NCBI GenBank assembly: GCA_003523185.1
Contig: DPGN01000028.1
Span: forward strand, 10,878 to 18,973
Length of the DNA: 8,096 nt
Origin: Halieaceae bacterium
GTDB taxonomy: Bacteria > Pseudomonadota > Gammaproteobacteria > Pseudomonadales > Halieaceae
Direction: 5' to 3'
Below are positions 1 to 6,746 of this stretch, one piece after another (the first letter of the stretch is position 1; each line of letters begins with the position of its first letter). The translations under genes and the position numbers were made by a program. Under the pieces are notes generated by a model that was given only the letters and a program-made list of their open reading frames with translations, searched no databases and was not told where the DNA came from.

Positions 1-437
1 TCGGGTGCGTTGTGCATCGCGATCAGCGCATTAGTGTTCGCTGGATTACCTACCACAAGTACCTTGATGTCTCTGCTCGCCACTGCATTCATCGCCTTAC
101 CCTGAGCCGAGAAAATGGCCGCGTTGGCTTCAAGTAAGTCTTTACGCTCCATACCCGGACCGCGAGGGCGCGCGCCAACCAGAAGCGCGTAGTCACTGTC
201 TGCAAACGCGACATTCGGGTCATCGCTACAAGTGACACCTGCGAGGAGAGGGAAAGCACAATCATCCAGCTCCATTCGCACACCCTCGAGCGCATCAAGC
301 GCCGGTGTGATGTCGAGGAGGTTTAACTTCACCGGCTGGTCATTACCAAGCATCGCGCCTGAAGCGATACGGAACAGAAGTGCGTAACCAATTTGACCGG
401 CTGCGCCAGTAACAGTGACCGTAACGGGTGTTTTCAT
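1..437 (-). CDS. mdh: Malate dehydrogenase, N-terminal part (3' end beyond window)
   Basis: NAD-dependent malate dehydrogenase of the TCA cycle, which interconverts malate and oxaloacetate in the cytoplasm. The visible 145 codons start MKTPVTVTVTGAAGQIGYAL, with the Rossmann dinucleotide-binding motif GAAGQIG near residues 11-17. Further on are LLDITPALDALEGVRMEL, a GARPRGPGMERKDLL segment (the mobile loop with substrate-binding arginines) and VLVVGNPANTNAL. The GARPRGPGMER loop and the long N-terminal region match the cytosolic-type MDH found in many proteobacteria, rather than the shorter E. coli type. The ATG at 437-435 is preceded by a good Shine-Dalgarno sequence. The catalytic histidine and the C-terminal domain lie outside the window. 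The gene is transcribed divergently from ttcA. Family assignment is firm; the gene is incomplete only because of the window edge. Confidence 0.95.
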   Translation of the reverse strand, partial: MKTPVTVTVTGAAGQIGYALLFRIASGAMLGNDQPVKLNLLDITPALDALEGVRMELDDCAFPLLAGVTCSDDPNVAFADSDYALLVGARPRGPGMERKDLLEANAAIFSAQGKAMNAVASRDIKVLVVGNPANTNALIAMHNAP

Positions 438-443
438 GGGTTT

Positions 444-449
444 CTCCTC
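444..449 (-). promoter_or_regulatory. Ribosome binding site of mdh
   Basis: On the minus strand GAGGAG lies 6 nt upstream of the ATG at 437-435. This is close to the ideal Shine-Dalgarno sequence and spacing, and it fixes the mdh start. Confidence 0.75.
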
Positions 450-492
450 AATGGGGGTGGTGAGTGCCTGGGTGGACAATAATTCGACGCGG

Positions 493-521
493 ATTTTCAT
501 CCTCTCGCACACAAACTGCAA
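493..521 (-). promoter_or_regulatory. Possible sigma70-type promoter for mdh
   Basis: Reading the minus strand, TTGCAG (521-516) is followed after 17 nt by GAAAAT (498-493). Each hexamer matches the sigma70 consensus at about 4 of 6 positions. This would start transcription near 486, about 50 nt before the mdh ATG. The call rests on a visual match only. Confidence 0.3.
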
Positions 522-563
522 GTGAGTTTTCCGCAGGTATGCCCTCTATTCAGATGGTTAATT

Positions 564-592
564 TTGATTCGGCCAGTAGGTGCCTCTATCAT
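564..592 (+). promoter_or_regulatory. Probable sigma70-type promoter for ttcA-ccm
   Basis: TTGATT (564-569) is followed by a 17-nt spacer and TATCAT (587-592), giving 4/6 and 5/6 matches to the sigma70 -35 and -10 consensus. The predicted transcript start is near 599, about 20 nt upstream of the ttcA ATG at 619. This location would exclude translation from an in-frame GTG at 580. It is the best promoter candidate I can see for the whole plus-strand gene run. Confidence 0.45.
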
Positions 593-618
593 CGCGTTTT
601 TCATTGTGTGGTCGGTAC

Positions 619-1521
619 ATGAGCCAAGCATCAGACACGGTAGAGGAGTTCGTTCCTCCGGCATCTCGGCAAACAGCCGTGGATAACCGAAAGTCGTCCT
701 ACAATCACAACAAGCTGGGTAAGCGTTTGCGACGACTCACAGGGCAGGCGATAGCCGATTACAACATGATTGAGGAGGGTGATCGGGTCATGGTCTGCCT
801 ATCAGGTGGAAAAGATTCCTACACCATGCTCGATATCTTGTTGCACCTTCAGCGCAGTGCACCTATCCAATTCGAGATTATCGCCGTCAACCTAGATCAG
901 AAGCAGCCTGGCTTCCCCGAACATGTATTACCTGACTATTTGGAGTCACTAGGCGTTGCCTACTATATGTTGGAGCGAGATACCTACAGTGTGGTGCGCT
1001 CAGTGATTCCCGAGGGGAAAACAACCTGCGGACTCTGCAGTAGGCTCCGGAGAGGGACGCTGTATGGTTTTGCTGAAGAAATTGGCGCCCGGAAAATAGC
1101 GCTAGGGCATCACCGCGACGATATCGTTGAGACCCTGTTTCTAAATCTTTTCTTCGGGGGCAAGTTGAAAGCCATGCCACCGAAGCTGCTTAGCGATGAT
1201 AAGAAGAATGTTGTCATCAGGCCACTAGCGTACTGCAAGGAAAGCGATATCGAGGCCTACGCCAACCATGAAGCGTACCCAATCATTCCGTGTAACTTAT
1301 GTGGTTCACAGGAAAACCTTCAGCGAGTGGAGGTAAAGCGGATGCTTCGAGACTGGGAAAAGCAGTATCCGGGACGCACCGAGACAATTTTCAAGTCATT
1401 GGCGAACGTCTCGCCATCACAGTTAGCCGATCGCGAGTTGTTCGATTTTGAGTCGTTAGTGGTGCAGCGTGACGACAGCCAGGAACCCGAGTTGCCACTT
1501 ATTAAAACGGTGTCGCTGTGA
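619..1521 (+). CDS. ttcA: tRNA 2-thiocytidine(32) synthetase TtcA
   Basis: TtcA is a cytoplasmic, ATP-dependent iron-sulfur enzyme that thiolates cytidine 32 in the anticodon loop of certain tRNAs. The 300-residue product has the N-type ATP pyrophosphatase PP-loop SGGKDS at 62-67, preceded by IEEGDRVMVCL. It also has the cluster-binding pair CGLC at C137/C140, the ALGHHRDD motif at 161-168 and PCNLCGSQ with C225/C228; one of these later cysteines is probably the third cluster ligand. Similarity to E. coli TtcA runs nearly the full length, with about 15 extra N-terminal residues. I chose the ATG at 619 because the protein then begins MSQ as in E. coli. A GTG at 580, in frame, would add 13 unconserved residues and falls inside the likely promoter. 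The stop codon overlaps the ccmA start in a GTGA motif, so the two genes are probably translationally coupled. Confidence 0.96.
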   Translation: MSQASDTVEEFVPPASRQTAVDNRKSSYNHNKLGKRLRRLTGQAIADYNMIEEGDRVMVCLSGGKDSYTMLDILLHLQRSAPIQFEIIAVNLDQKQPGFPEHVLPDYLESLGVAYYMLERDTYSVVRSVIPEGKTTCGLCSRLRRGTLYGFAEEIGARKIALGHHRDDIVETLFLNLFFGGKLKAMPPKLLSDDKKNVVIRPLAYCKESDIEAYANHEAYPIIPCNLCGSQENLQRVEVKRMLRDWEKQYPGRTETIFKSLANVSPSQLADRELFDFESLVVQRDDSQEPELPLIKTVSL

Positions 1522-2120
1522 CCACGGCGCTGCTCGAAGCTCGTGATCTATCGGTTCACAAGGGACTGAGGCAACTGCTCAAGGATGTCACCTTGTGTGT
1601 AGAGCCCGGCGATCTCTGGCAGCTGGCGGGTGGAAACGGTATTGGTAAGACGTCGCTTCTGCGATCTTTCGCGCGCCTCGCCAGTATCGAGGTCTATGGC
1701 GATCTCTCACGATGTGACGACGTCCTCTATGTCGGCCACTCCGCCGCCTTAAAAGGCGCCATGACTCCGCGCCAGAACCTAAAGTATCACCCGTCGGGGC
1801 TATGCACGCCCACAGACACCGAGATTGATGAGGCTCTCGCCGCCGTCGGTCTTGCCGGCTATGAAAATGCGCTGACGGCCCGTCTGTCGGCCGGACAAAA
1901 GCGTCGAGTGGCGTTGGCACGTCTGTTCCTTCCGTCGGGTCGACTATGGTTGCTCGATGAGCCCTTTACCGCACTCGATGTGGCAGGTGTGGCGGTCCTG
2001 GAGCAACGTTTTACGGCGCACGCGCAAGCTGGTGGTGCCGTCGTATTTACGAGTCATCAGTCTACCGACTTGGGTGACTTGCTAAGCGTGTTGGACTTGG
2101 AGCAGTTTCGCGGTGACTGA
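1518..2120 (+). CDS. ccmA: Heme exporter ATP-binding protein CcmA
   Basis: CcmA is the ABC ATPase of the CcmABCD complex. Its ATP hydrolysis releases heme-loaded CcmE from CcmC, on the cytoplasmic face of the inner membrane. The 200-residue protein is the usual CcmA size. It has Walker A GGNGIGKTS (38-46), the ABC signature LSAGQ (123-127) followed by KRRVALARL, Walker B LWLLDEP (143-149), the D-loop TALD (151-154) and the H-loop histidine H180 in TSHQ. All catalytic motifs are intact. Translation starts at a GTG whose last two bases form part of the ttcA TGA stop. No good Shine-Dalgarno precedes it, which fits re-initiation by ribosomes finishing ttcA. Its end overlaps ccmB by 8 bp. The identity is clear from the motifs together with the ccmB-ccmI context. 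Confidence 0.96.
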   Translation: MTTALLEARDLSVHKGLRQLLKDVTLCVEPGDLWQLAGGNGIGKTSLLRSFARLASIEVYGDLSRCDDVLYVGHSAALKGAMTPRQNLKYHPSGLCTPTDTEIDEALAAVGLAGYENALTARLSAGQKRRVALARLFLPSGRLWLLDEPFTALDVAGVAVLEQRFTAHAQAGGAVVFTSHQSTDLGDLLSVLDLEQFRGD

Positions 2121-2808
2121 GGCCAGGGATATCGACATTTTGCACTACTGTCGTAGTCAGACGGTCCGGCAACTGATGCTTATGGTTCGATCACCGAGTG
2201 AGGTGGTGAATCCGCTGTTGTTTTTCTTGTTAGTTATCGTTTTATTCCCGCTAGGCTTAGGTCCAGACCCGGAGCAGCTCTCTGTTCTTGCGCCCGGGAT
2301 ACTGTGGGTAGTGGCGTTGCTCTCCAACTTAATGATTTGTATGCGCCTTTTTGTGGATGACCTAGAGGACGGCAGTCTCGAACAGCTCGCGATGGCGCGT
2401 GTTCCACTATCGATTGCGGTCTTACCGCAGCTTCTGGCGTCTTGGTTAGCGAGTGGCTTGCTACTGAGTGTGGTATCGCCCCTATTCGGATTGATGTTAG
2501 GGCTGCCTTTGAATGTAGCGCCTGTGCTGATCGCCAGTTTGCTGATGGGTACTGCCATCATGTTGCTACTGGGCGCTGTGGGGGCTGCGCTGACTGTCGG
2601 GGTCCAGCGAGGAGGCATTCTTTTAGCGCTTCTCATTTTACCCCTTTACGTCCCCATACTCATCGCAGGTACGCGTGCGTTGAACGAAGCTTTGCAGGGA
2701 GGAGATCCTTCGATCGCGCTCGCATTGCTGGGTGCCGGTGTTACGGGCGGTCTTGTTCTGGCGCCACTTGCCATTGCTGCAGGTCTTCGCGTTTCCCTAG
2801 AGTTATGA
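2113..2808 (+). CDS. ccmB: Heme exporter membrane protein CcmB
   Basis: CcmB is the inner-membrane permease subunit that pairs with CcmA in the CcmABCD complex. The 231 residues are strongly hydrophobic, with about six membrane segments (roughly 34-50, 57-79, 100-125, 135-163, 168-188, 202-226). Conserved CcmB signatures are present: NPLLFFLLVIVLFPLGLGP (33-51), a cytoplasmic-loop motif DDLEDGSLEQL (82-92) and ALTVGVQRGGILLALLILPL (159-178). The start is a GTG inside the last codons of ccmA (8-bp overlap). A weak GGAG lies 10 nt upstream at 2099-2102. The first 10 or so residues are slightly longer than in E. coli CcmB. A 59-bp gap to ccmC follows. Confidence 0.95.
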   Translation: MTEARDIDILHYCRSQTVRQLMLMVRSPSEVVNPLLFFLLVIVLFPLGLGPDPEQLSVLAPGILWVVALLSNLMICMRLFVDDLEDGSLEQLAMARVPLSIAVLPQLLASWLASGLLLSVVSPLFGLMLGLPLNVAPVLIASLLMGTAIMLLLGAVGAALTVGVQRGGILLALLILPLYVPILIAGTRALNEALQGGDPSIALALLGAGVTGGLVLAPLAIAAGLRVSLEL

Positions 2809-2867
2809 GAGGGTTTACAACTCTGTGATCGTCCCACTTACCAACGTTTACCGGATATACTTCTGAC

Positions 2868-3602
2868 ATGTGGCGCATAGTTCATCAATTTGGGTCTCCC
2901 CCGTGGGTTTACCGCTTCTGTGACCGTGTTATCCCCTGGCTATTACCCATCACAGTGGTTGCACTCCTGACAGGCAGTATATGGGGTCTTCTTTTTGCAC
3001 CGACGGATTACAAGCAGGGCGATTCCTATCGCATTATCTACATTCATGTCCCCGCCGCAGTGGTTGCGTTAGCCGGGTATTACGTGATGGCCCTTGCCGG
3101 CTTAGTTAGTTTGGTGTGGCGAGTCAAGCTGGCAGATACAGCAATGCGAGCGGCTGCTCCCATCGGAGCCGCATACACGGCGATTGCGTTGATAACCGGT
3201 GCTATTTGGGGCAAACCCACCTGGGGTGCTTGGTGGGTTTGGGATGCGCGCATCACGTCAATGTTGATTCTCTTTTTCCTCTACGTGGGGGTGATAGCAT
3301 TGTTTGAGGCATACGAGAACAAGACCGTTGCGGCTCGCGCCTGTGCCATCTTGAGCTTGGTGGGCACGGTAAACATCCCTATCATCTATAAGTCGGTGGA
3401 TTGGTGGTACTCACTCCATCAGCCAGCCTCGATTAAGTTCACGGGGAGTTCGGCAATCGATGCATCGATGCTCTATCCGTTGCTGGGCATGATCATTACG
3501 TTCTACGCACTATTTGCGCTACTGATGATGTTGAACCTAAAACAGTCATTGACCGAGGAATACGCGCAGTCTGCTTGGCTCAATAAGAGGTTAACGGCTT
3601 AA
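2868..3602 (+). CDS. ccmC: Heme-handling protein CcmC
   Basis: CcmC is the integral membrane protein of the heme handling protein family that binds heme at the periplasmic face and attaches it covalently to CcmE. The 244 residues include the WWD signature WGAWWVWDARITS (119-131), between two conserved histidines that act as external heme ligands: H60 in IYIHVP and H184 in SLHQP. These are the same positions as in E. coli CcmC. Six membrane segments are apparent (about 22-43, 58-82, 97-114, 131-148, 156-174, 203-223). The ATG at 2868 is the only sensible start, because the frame is closed by a TGA at 2826-2828 and E. coli CcmC also starts MW. No clear Shine-Dalgarno sequence is visible, unlike ccmF or ccmH. 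Confidence 0.97.
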   Translation: MWRIVHQFGSPPWVYRFCDRVIPWLLPITVVALLTGSIWGLLFAPTDYKQGDSYRIIYIHVPAAVVALAGYYVMALAGLVSLVWRVKLADTAMRAAAPIGAAYTAIALITGAIWGKPTWGAWWVWDARITSMLILFFLYVGVIALFEAYENKTVAARACAILSLVGTVNIPIIYKSVDWWYSLHQPASIKFTGSSAIDASMLYPLLGMIITFYALFALLMMLNLKQSLTEEYAQSAWLNKRLTA

Positions 3603-3603
3603 C

Positions 3604-3804
3604 ATGTATTTTGATTCGGTGGCTGATGCGCTGGCCATGGGCGGCCACGGAGCTTTTGTCTGGGGCGCCTACGGCATAAGTTTCGTGATTATTTTCTTTG
3701 TGTTGCTGCGTCCTATAATGTCCATACGTACGCTGAATGCCGGCATTCGACAGGAAGCGCTCAGAAAACAAAGTGCACAGGTTGCACAAGAGAACGCGAG
3801 CTAG
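3604..3804 (+). CDS. ccmD: Heme exporter small subunit CcmD
   Basis: CcmD is a small single-span membrane protein that stabilises the CcmABC complex and helps release holo-CcmE from CcmC. The 66-residue product has the recognisable family pattern near its start, MGGHGAFVWGAYG (12-24). One membrane helix follows at about 17-37 (FVWGAYGISFVIIFFVLLRP), then a basic, Gln-rich cytoplasmic tail. It begins 1 bp after the ccmC stop and ends 2 bp before the ccmE start. An AGAGG at 3586-3590 is rather far (13 nt) from the ATG. Small size and low conservation would make it uncertain alone, but position and motif together are convincing. Confidence 0.93.
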   Translation: MYFDSVADALAMGGHGAFVWGAYGISFVIIFFVLLRPIMSIRTLNAGIRQEALRKQSAQVAQENAS

Positions 3805-3806
3805 TC

Positions 3807-4250
3807 GTGCACCCAAAACGAAAACAACGCCTTATCGTCGCTCTAGTCATCGTGGTCCTATCCAGTGCGACCATTGGTCTGATTACCTATGCGCTACGCG
3901 GCAATATCAACCTGTTTTACTCTCCGTCAGAAGTTGCTGCGGGCGAGGCGCCGATTGATCGTCAGATCCGTGTTGGTGGCATGGTCGTCGAGGGAAGCGT
4001 TCGACGTGCCAGCGATCGTCTGGAGACGCGCTTTGATGTAACCGACTTCGTCCACTCAGTCACCGTAACCTACGATGGCATCTTGCCCGATCTTTTCGCC
4101 GAGGGAGAAGGGGTGGTGGCGACCGGTAAACTCGGAGCGAATGGCGTTGTCACCGCGAGCGAAGTACTGGCAAAGCATGACGAAAATTACATGCCGCCAG
4201 AAGTAGCCGAGGCGTTGGAGAAGGCTAACGCGCAAGGGAGTATGCAGTGA
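3807..4250 (+). CDS. ccmE: Periplasmic heme chaperone CcmE
   Basis: CcmE binds heme covalently through a histidine and carries it from CcmC to the CcmF/H/I ligation complex. The 147-residue protein has a short basic N-terminus (MHPKRKQRL) and a membrane anchor at about 10-30. A periplasmic OB-fold domain follows, with RVGGMVVEGSVRR (55-67) and VTYDGILPDLFAEGEGVV (87-104). The heme attachment motif LAKHDENYMPPEV (121-133) has the acceptor His124 and the nearby Tyr128, matching His130 and Tyr134 of E. coli. It is of the common H-type, not the rarer C-type seen in some archaea and sulfate reducers. The C-terminal tail after this motif is short. The start is a GTG 2 bp after ccmD, with no strong Shine-Dalgarno. 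The stop overlaps ccmF by 4 bp. Confidence 0.97.
   Translation: MHPKRKQRLIVALVIVVLSSATIGLITYALRGNINLFYSPSEVAAGEAPIDRQIRVGGMVVEGSVRRASDRLETRFDVTDFVHSVTVTYDGILPDLFAEGEGVVATGKLGANGVVTASEVLAKHDENYMPPEVAEALEKANAQGSMQ
4236..4240 (+). promoter_or_regulatory. Ribosome binding site of ccmF
   Basis: GGGAG (within AAGGGAG, 4234-4240) ends 6 nt before the GTG at 4247. This supports that GTG, overlapping the ccmE TGA, as the ccmF start. Confidence 0.6.
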
Positions 4251-6220
4251 TACCTGAAGCAGGGCAGATTGCGCTCATCATTGCACTTTGCTTATCCGTG
4301 CTGCTGGGCACTGTTCCCATGGTTGGGGCATGGCGAGGGCAGCGATGGGCAATGAATTTGGCACCGAGTCTTGCTGCGGGCGTCTTCGTTTTTCTCTCGA
4401 TCGCCTTCGCCTGCTTAACGGTTGTTTTTCTTCAGGATGACTTTTCGGTCAAGGTAGTTGCGAGTAACTCGAATTCACTCCTGCCACAGATGTATAAGTT
4501 TTCTGCCGTTTGGGGTAACCACGAAGGTTCGCTTTTGTTGTGGGTCTGGATCTTGGGTGCTTGGTCACTGGCGGTGGCCATTGCCAGCCGTGGTCTTCCG
4601 CTCGTTGTATTGTCGCGTGTCCTTGCAGTACTTGGACTCATTGGTGTCGGATTTATCGCGTTTTCATTGTTCACGTCCAACCCCTTTGAGCGCTTGCTAC
4701 CAGGTGTAGCCGCTGAGGGTAATGACCTCAACCCGCTGCTTCAGGATCCGGGGCTGATCATTCATCCACCATTGCTATATATGGGGTATGTGGGGTTGGC
4801 AGTGCCCTTTGCCTTTGCCGTCGCGGCACTGATGGGTGGTCGACTTGATGCCTCATGGGCTAAATGGTCCCGACCATGGACAAACGTTGCATGGGCGTTC
4901 CTCACTCTTGGAATTATGCTGGGTAGCTGGTGGGCTTATTATGAGCTCGGATGGGGTGGCTGGTGGTTCTGGGACCCCGTTGAAAACGCATCCTTTATGC
5001 CGTGGCTGGTGGGCACGGCCTTGATTCACAGCTTGGCCGTGACGGAAAAGCGCGGTCTGTTTAGATCTTGGACCGTATTGCTGGCGATTGCTGCGTTTTC
5101 GTTGTCGTTGCTTGGAACATTCCTCGTTCGCTCCGGGGTCCTCACCTCCGTTCACGCCTTTGCGGCTGACCCAGAGCGCGGCTTATTCATCTTAATTTTC
5201 CTTGTCCTGGTAGTTGGTGGATCGCTGACGCTCTATGCCTTCAGAGCCCCAACGGTGGCGAGCCCAATCAGTTACGAGCTCGAGTCGCGCGAATCGCTCC
5301 TGCTAGCAAACAACCTCATCTTTGCGGTGTCAGCCATTGTTGTCTTACTGGGCACCCTGTTCCCGCTGCTGATGGACGCATTGGGGCAGGGTAAATATTC
5401 CGTGGGACCGCCATATTTTAACGCGGTCTTTGTGCCAGCCATGGCGCTACTAGCGCCCTTTATGGCAGTAGGGCCGATCTCCCGCTGGAAGCAGGACAGC
5501 AGTAAACGGTGGCTCAGTGAATTGGGAGTACCGGCCGTCGTCTGCATTTTGGTTGCGATAGCGGCGCCTTTGTTGGGTGTGGGCGAAGTCAACGTCTGGG
5601 CCTCTCTGTCAGTTCTGTTGGCGGCTTGGTTGGTACTCGGTTTGTTGCGAGATCTGCAGGTGCGGATGCGCGGCATCAGCTCGGGGTCGGCTGTGTTTGC
5701 GCGTTTGACGCCGTCTTACCTGGGTATGCTCATGGCGCATTTTGGCTTTGCGCTGACCCTGATTGGCGCGACATTTGTGACTCAGTTTAGTGCTGAGCGG
5801 GACTTGCGTATGGAGGTTGGCGATACCGTAACACTCAATGGCTATGCCTTTGTGCTAGATGAGCTCACCGTCGTTGAGGGACCAAATTATGCAGCTGATC
5901 GCGGCATTTTCTCGGTGTCGATCGATGAGCAATTATTTGCGACGCTAATGCCCGAGAAAAGGCGCTACGTTGCCAGTGGGCAGATCATGACTGAGGCGGC
6001 TATCGATGCAGGCGCTATGCGAGATCTCTACATCGCCCTTGGGGAACCATTGGACGATGGTGCATGGTCTGTTCGCGTGCAACACAAACCACTTGTTCGT
6101 TGGATATGGTTTGGCGCACTGATGATTGGTGTTGGCGGATTGACCACGAGTTTCGATCGTCGGTACCGACGCGTCCGACGCTCCCAGCAGCTTCAAGGAG
6201 TTGAGGGTGCAGTCGTTTAA
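4247..6220 (+). CDS. ccmF: Cytochrome c heme lyase subunit CcmF
   Basis: CcmF is the large membrane core of the heme ligation complex, which takes heme from CcmE and joins it to CXXCH motifs of apocytochrome c in the periplasm. The 657 residues, a normal length, form a heavily hydrophobic multi-span protein. The WWD domain is WGGWWFWDPVENASFMPWL (236-254). The family histidines are present at H173 (IIHPPLLY), H261 (LIHS), H303 (SVHAF) and H498 (MAHFG), aligned with the heme-ligand and WWD-flanking histidines of E. coli CcmF. KFSAVWGNHEGSLLLW (84-99) is also typical. A periplasmic domain spans about 515-615, ending in LYIALGEPL and WSVRVQHKP, and a last helix lies at about 618-636. The start is GTG in a GTGA overlap with ccmE. 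The C-terminus overlaps ccmG by 14 bp. Confidence 0.98.
   Translation: MIPEAGQIALIIALCLSVLLGTVPMVGAWRGQRWAMNLAPSLAAGVFVFLSIAFACLTVVFLQDDFSVKVVASNSNSLLPQMYKFSAVWGNHEGSLLLWVWILGAWSLAVAIASRGLPLVVLSRVLAVLGLIGVGFIAFSLFTSNPFERLLPGVAAEGNDLNPLLQDPGLIIHPPLLYMGYVGLAVPFAFAVAALMGGRLDASWAKWSRPWTNVAWAFLTLGIMLGSWWAYYELGWGGWWFWDPVENASFMPWLVGTALIHSLAVTEKRGLFRSWTVLLAIAAFSLSLLGTFLVRSGVLTSVHAFAADPERGLFILIFLVLVVGGSLTLYAFRAPTVASPISYELESRESLLLANNLIFAVSAIVVLLGTLFPLLMDALGQGKYSVGPPYFNAVFVPAMALLAPFMAVGPISRWKQDSSKRWLSELGVPAVVCILVAIAAPLLGVGEVNVWASLSVLLAAWLVLGLLRDLQVRMRGISSGSAVFARLTPSYLGMLMAHFGFALTLIGATFVTQFSAERDLRMEVGDTVTLNGYAFVLDELTVVEGPNYAADRGIFSVSIDEQLFATLMPEKRRYVASGQIMTEAAIDAGAMRDLYIALGEPLDDGAWSVRVQHKPLVRWIWFGALMIGVGGLTTSFDRRYRRVRRSQQLQGVEGAVV
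6195..6200 (+). promoter_or_regulatory. Ribosome binding site that decides the ccmG start
   Basis: AAGGAG at 6195-6200 directly abuts a TTG at 6201 but lies 6 nt before the in-frame GTG at 6207. Only the GTG has workable spacing, so it is the likelier start. The site sits within the 3' end of ccmF. Confidence 0.7.
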
Positions 6221-6746
6221 GCGCTTCCTTCCATTAGCCGCATTTTTATTGCTGGTCGTGCTGTTGGTGCGAGGGTTGTCGCTCGACCCGACCGAGCTTC
6301 CATCTGCACGCTTAGGTGACTCACTGCCAGACTTCAACCTTCCTGTTTTGGGCGAGTCTGTCTCGCGTCAAGCTGAGGATTGGCAGGGCGAACCGGCGCT
6401 CATCAACGTGTGGGCAACCTGGTGTTTTTCTTGCCGTGTCGAACACCCTTATCTGCTGGAATTGGCCCAGAAAGGGGTCACGATCTATGGGTTGAATTAC
6501 AAGGATGACCCGGAGAAGGCACTTGTCTGGCTCGATGATCTGGGTAATCCCTACACAGAAACGGTGGTCGATAAGGACGGCTTATTTGGGTTGGATTTGG
6601 GTGTCTATGGTGCGCCAGAAACGTATGTGATTGATGCCTCGGGTGTCGTACGGCATCGTCATGTGGGCGTGGTCAATGAGCAGGTTTGGAATGAGCAACT
6701 CGCGCGCTATTTTGAAGCGGAACCAACGGCTGGAGGGTCAGATTAA
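6207..6746 (+). CDS. ccmG: Thiol:disulfide interchange protein CcmG (DsbE)
   Basis: CcmG is a membrane-anchored periplasmic thioredoxin-like reductase that, with electrons from DsbD/CcdA, keeps the apocytochrome c or CcmH cysteines reduced for heme attachment. From the GTG start it has 179 residues. An uncleaved N-terminal anchor lies at about 8-22 (LPLAAFLLLVVLLVR), followed by the linker and DSLPDFNLPVL. The active site WATWCFSCRVEHP has C73 and C76, with the acidic E79 typical of CcmG. The sequence INVWATWC and the cis-proline motif YGAPETY (P137) confirm the fold. The middle residues of the active site are Phe-Ser, where E. coli CcmG has Pro-Thr. The start overlaps ccmF by 14 bp, and the stop overlaps the ccmH ATG by one base (TAATG). 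A TTG start at 6201 would add two residues. Confidence 0.95.
   Translation: MQSFKRFLPLAAFLLLVVLLVRGLSLDPTELPSARLGDSLPDFNLPVLGESVSRQAEDWQGEPALINVWATWCFSCRVEHPYLLELAQKGVTIYGLNYKDDPEKALVWLDDLGNPYTETVVDKDGLFGLDLGVYGAPETYVIDASGVVRHRHVGVVNEQVWNEQLARYFEAEPTAGGSD

Noticed and set aside
562..579. FNR/CRP-like half-site TTGAT upstream of ttcA
   Set aside because: The second arm (ATCAA at the right spacing) is absent. The bases are better explained as the -35 box of a sigma70-type promoter.
887..1180. Minus-strand open frame of 97 codons inside ttcA
   Set aside because: It is fully antisense to the conserved catalytic core of TtcA and has no protein-like features.
1745..1758. Inverted repeat CGCCTT-AA-AAGGCG
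   Set aside because: It has a 6-bp stem with a 2-nt loop inside the ccmA coding region and no following T-run, so it is not a terminator and is probably chance.
2157..2636. Open frame of 159 codons on the minus strand opposite ccmB
   Set aside because: It lies entirely antisense to a clearly conserved membrane protein gene. Its product is low-complexity (Ser/Thr/Asn/Pro-rich), as expected from the complement of hydrophobic codons.
2833..2861. Promoter upstream of ccmC with -10 TATACT
   Set aside because: The sequence 17 nt upstream (CCCACT) is not a credible -35 box and there is no extended -10 TG, so it is not listed as a feature.
5945..6337. Minus-strand open frame of 130 codons across the ccmF-ccmG junction
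   Set aside because: It is antisense to two well-supported genes, has no recognisable domain and has the Ser/Asn/Thr-rich composition of a shadow frame.
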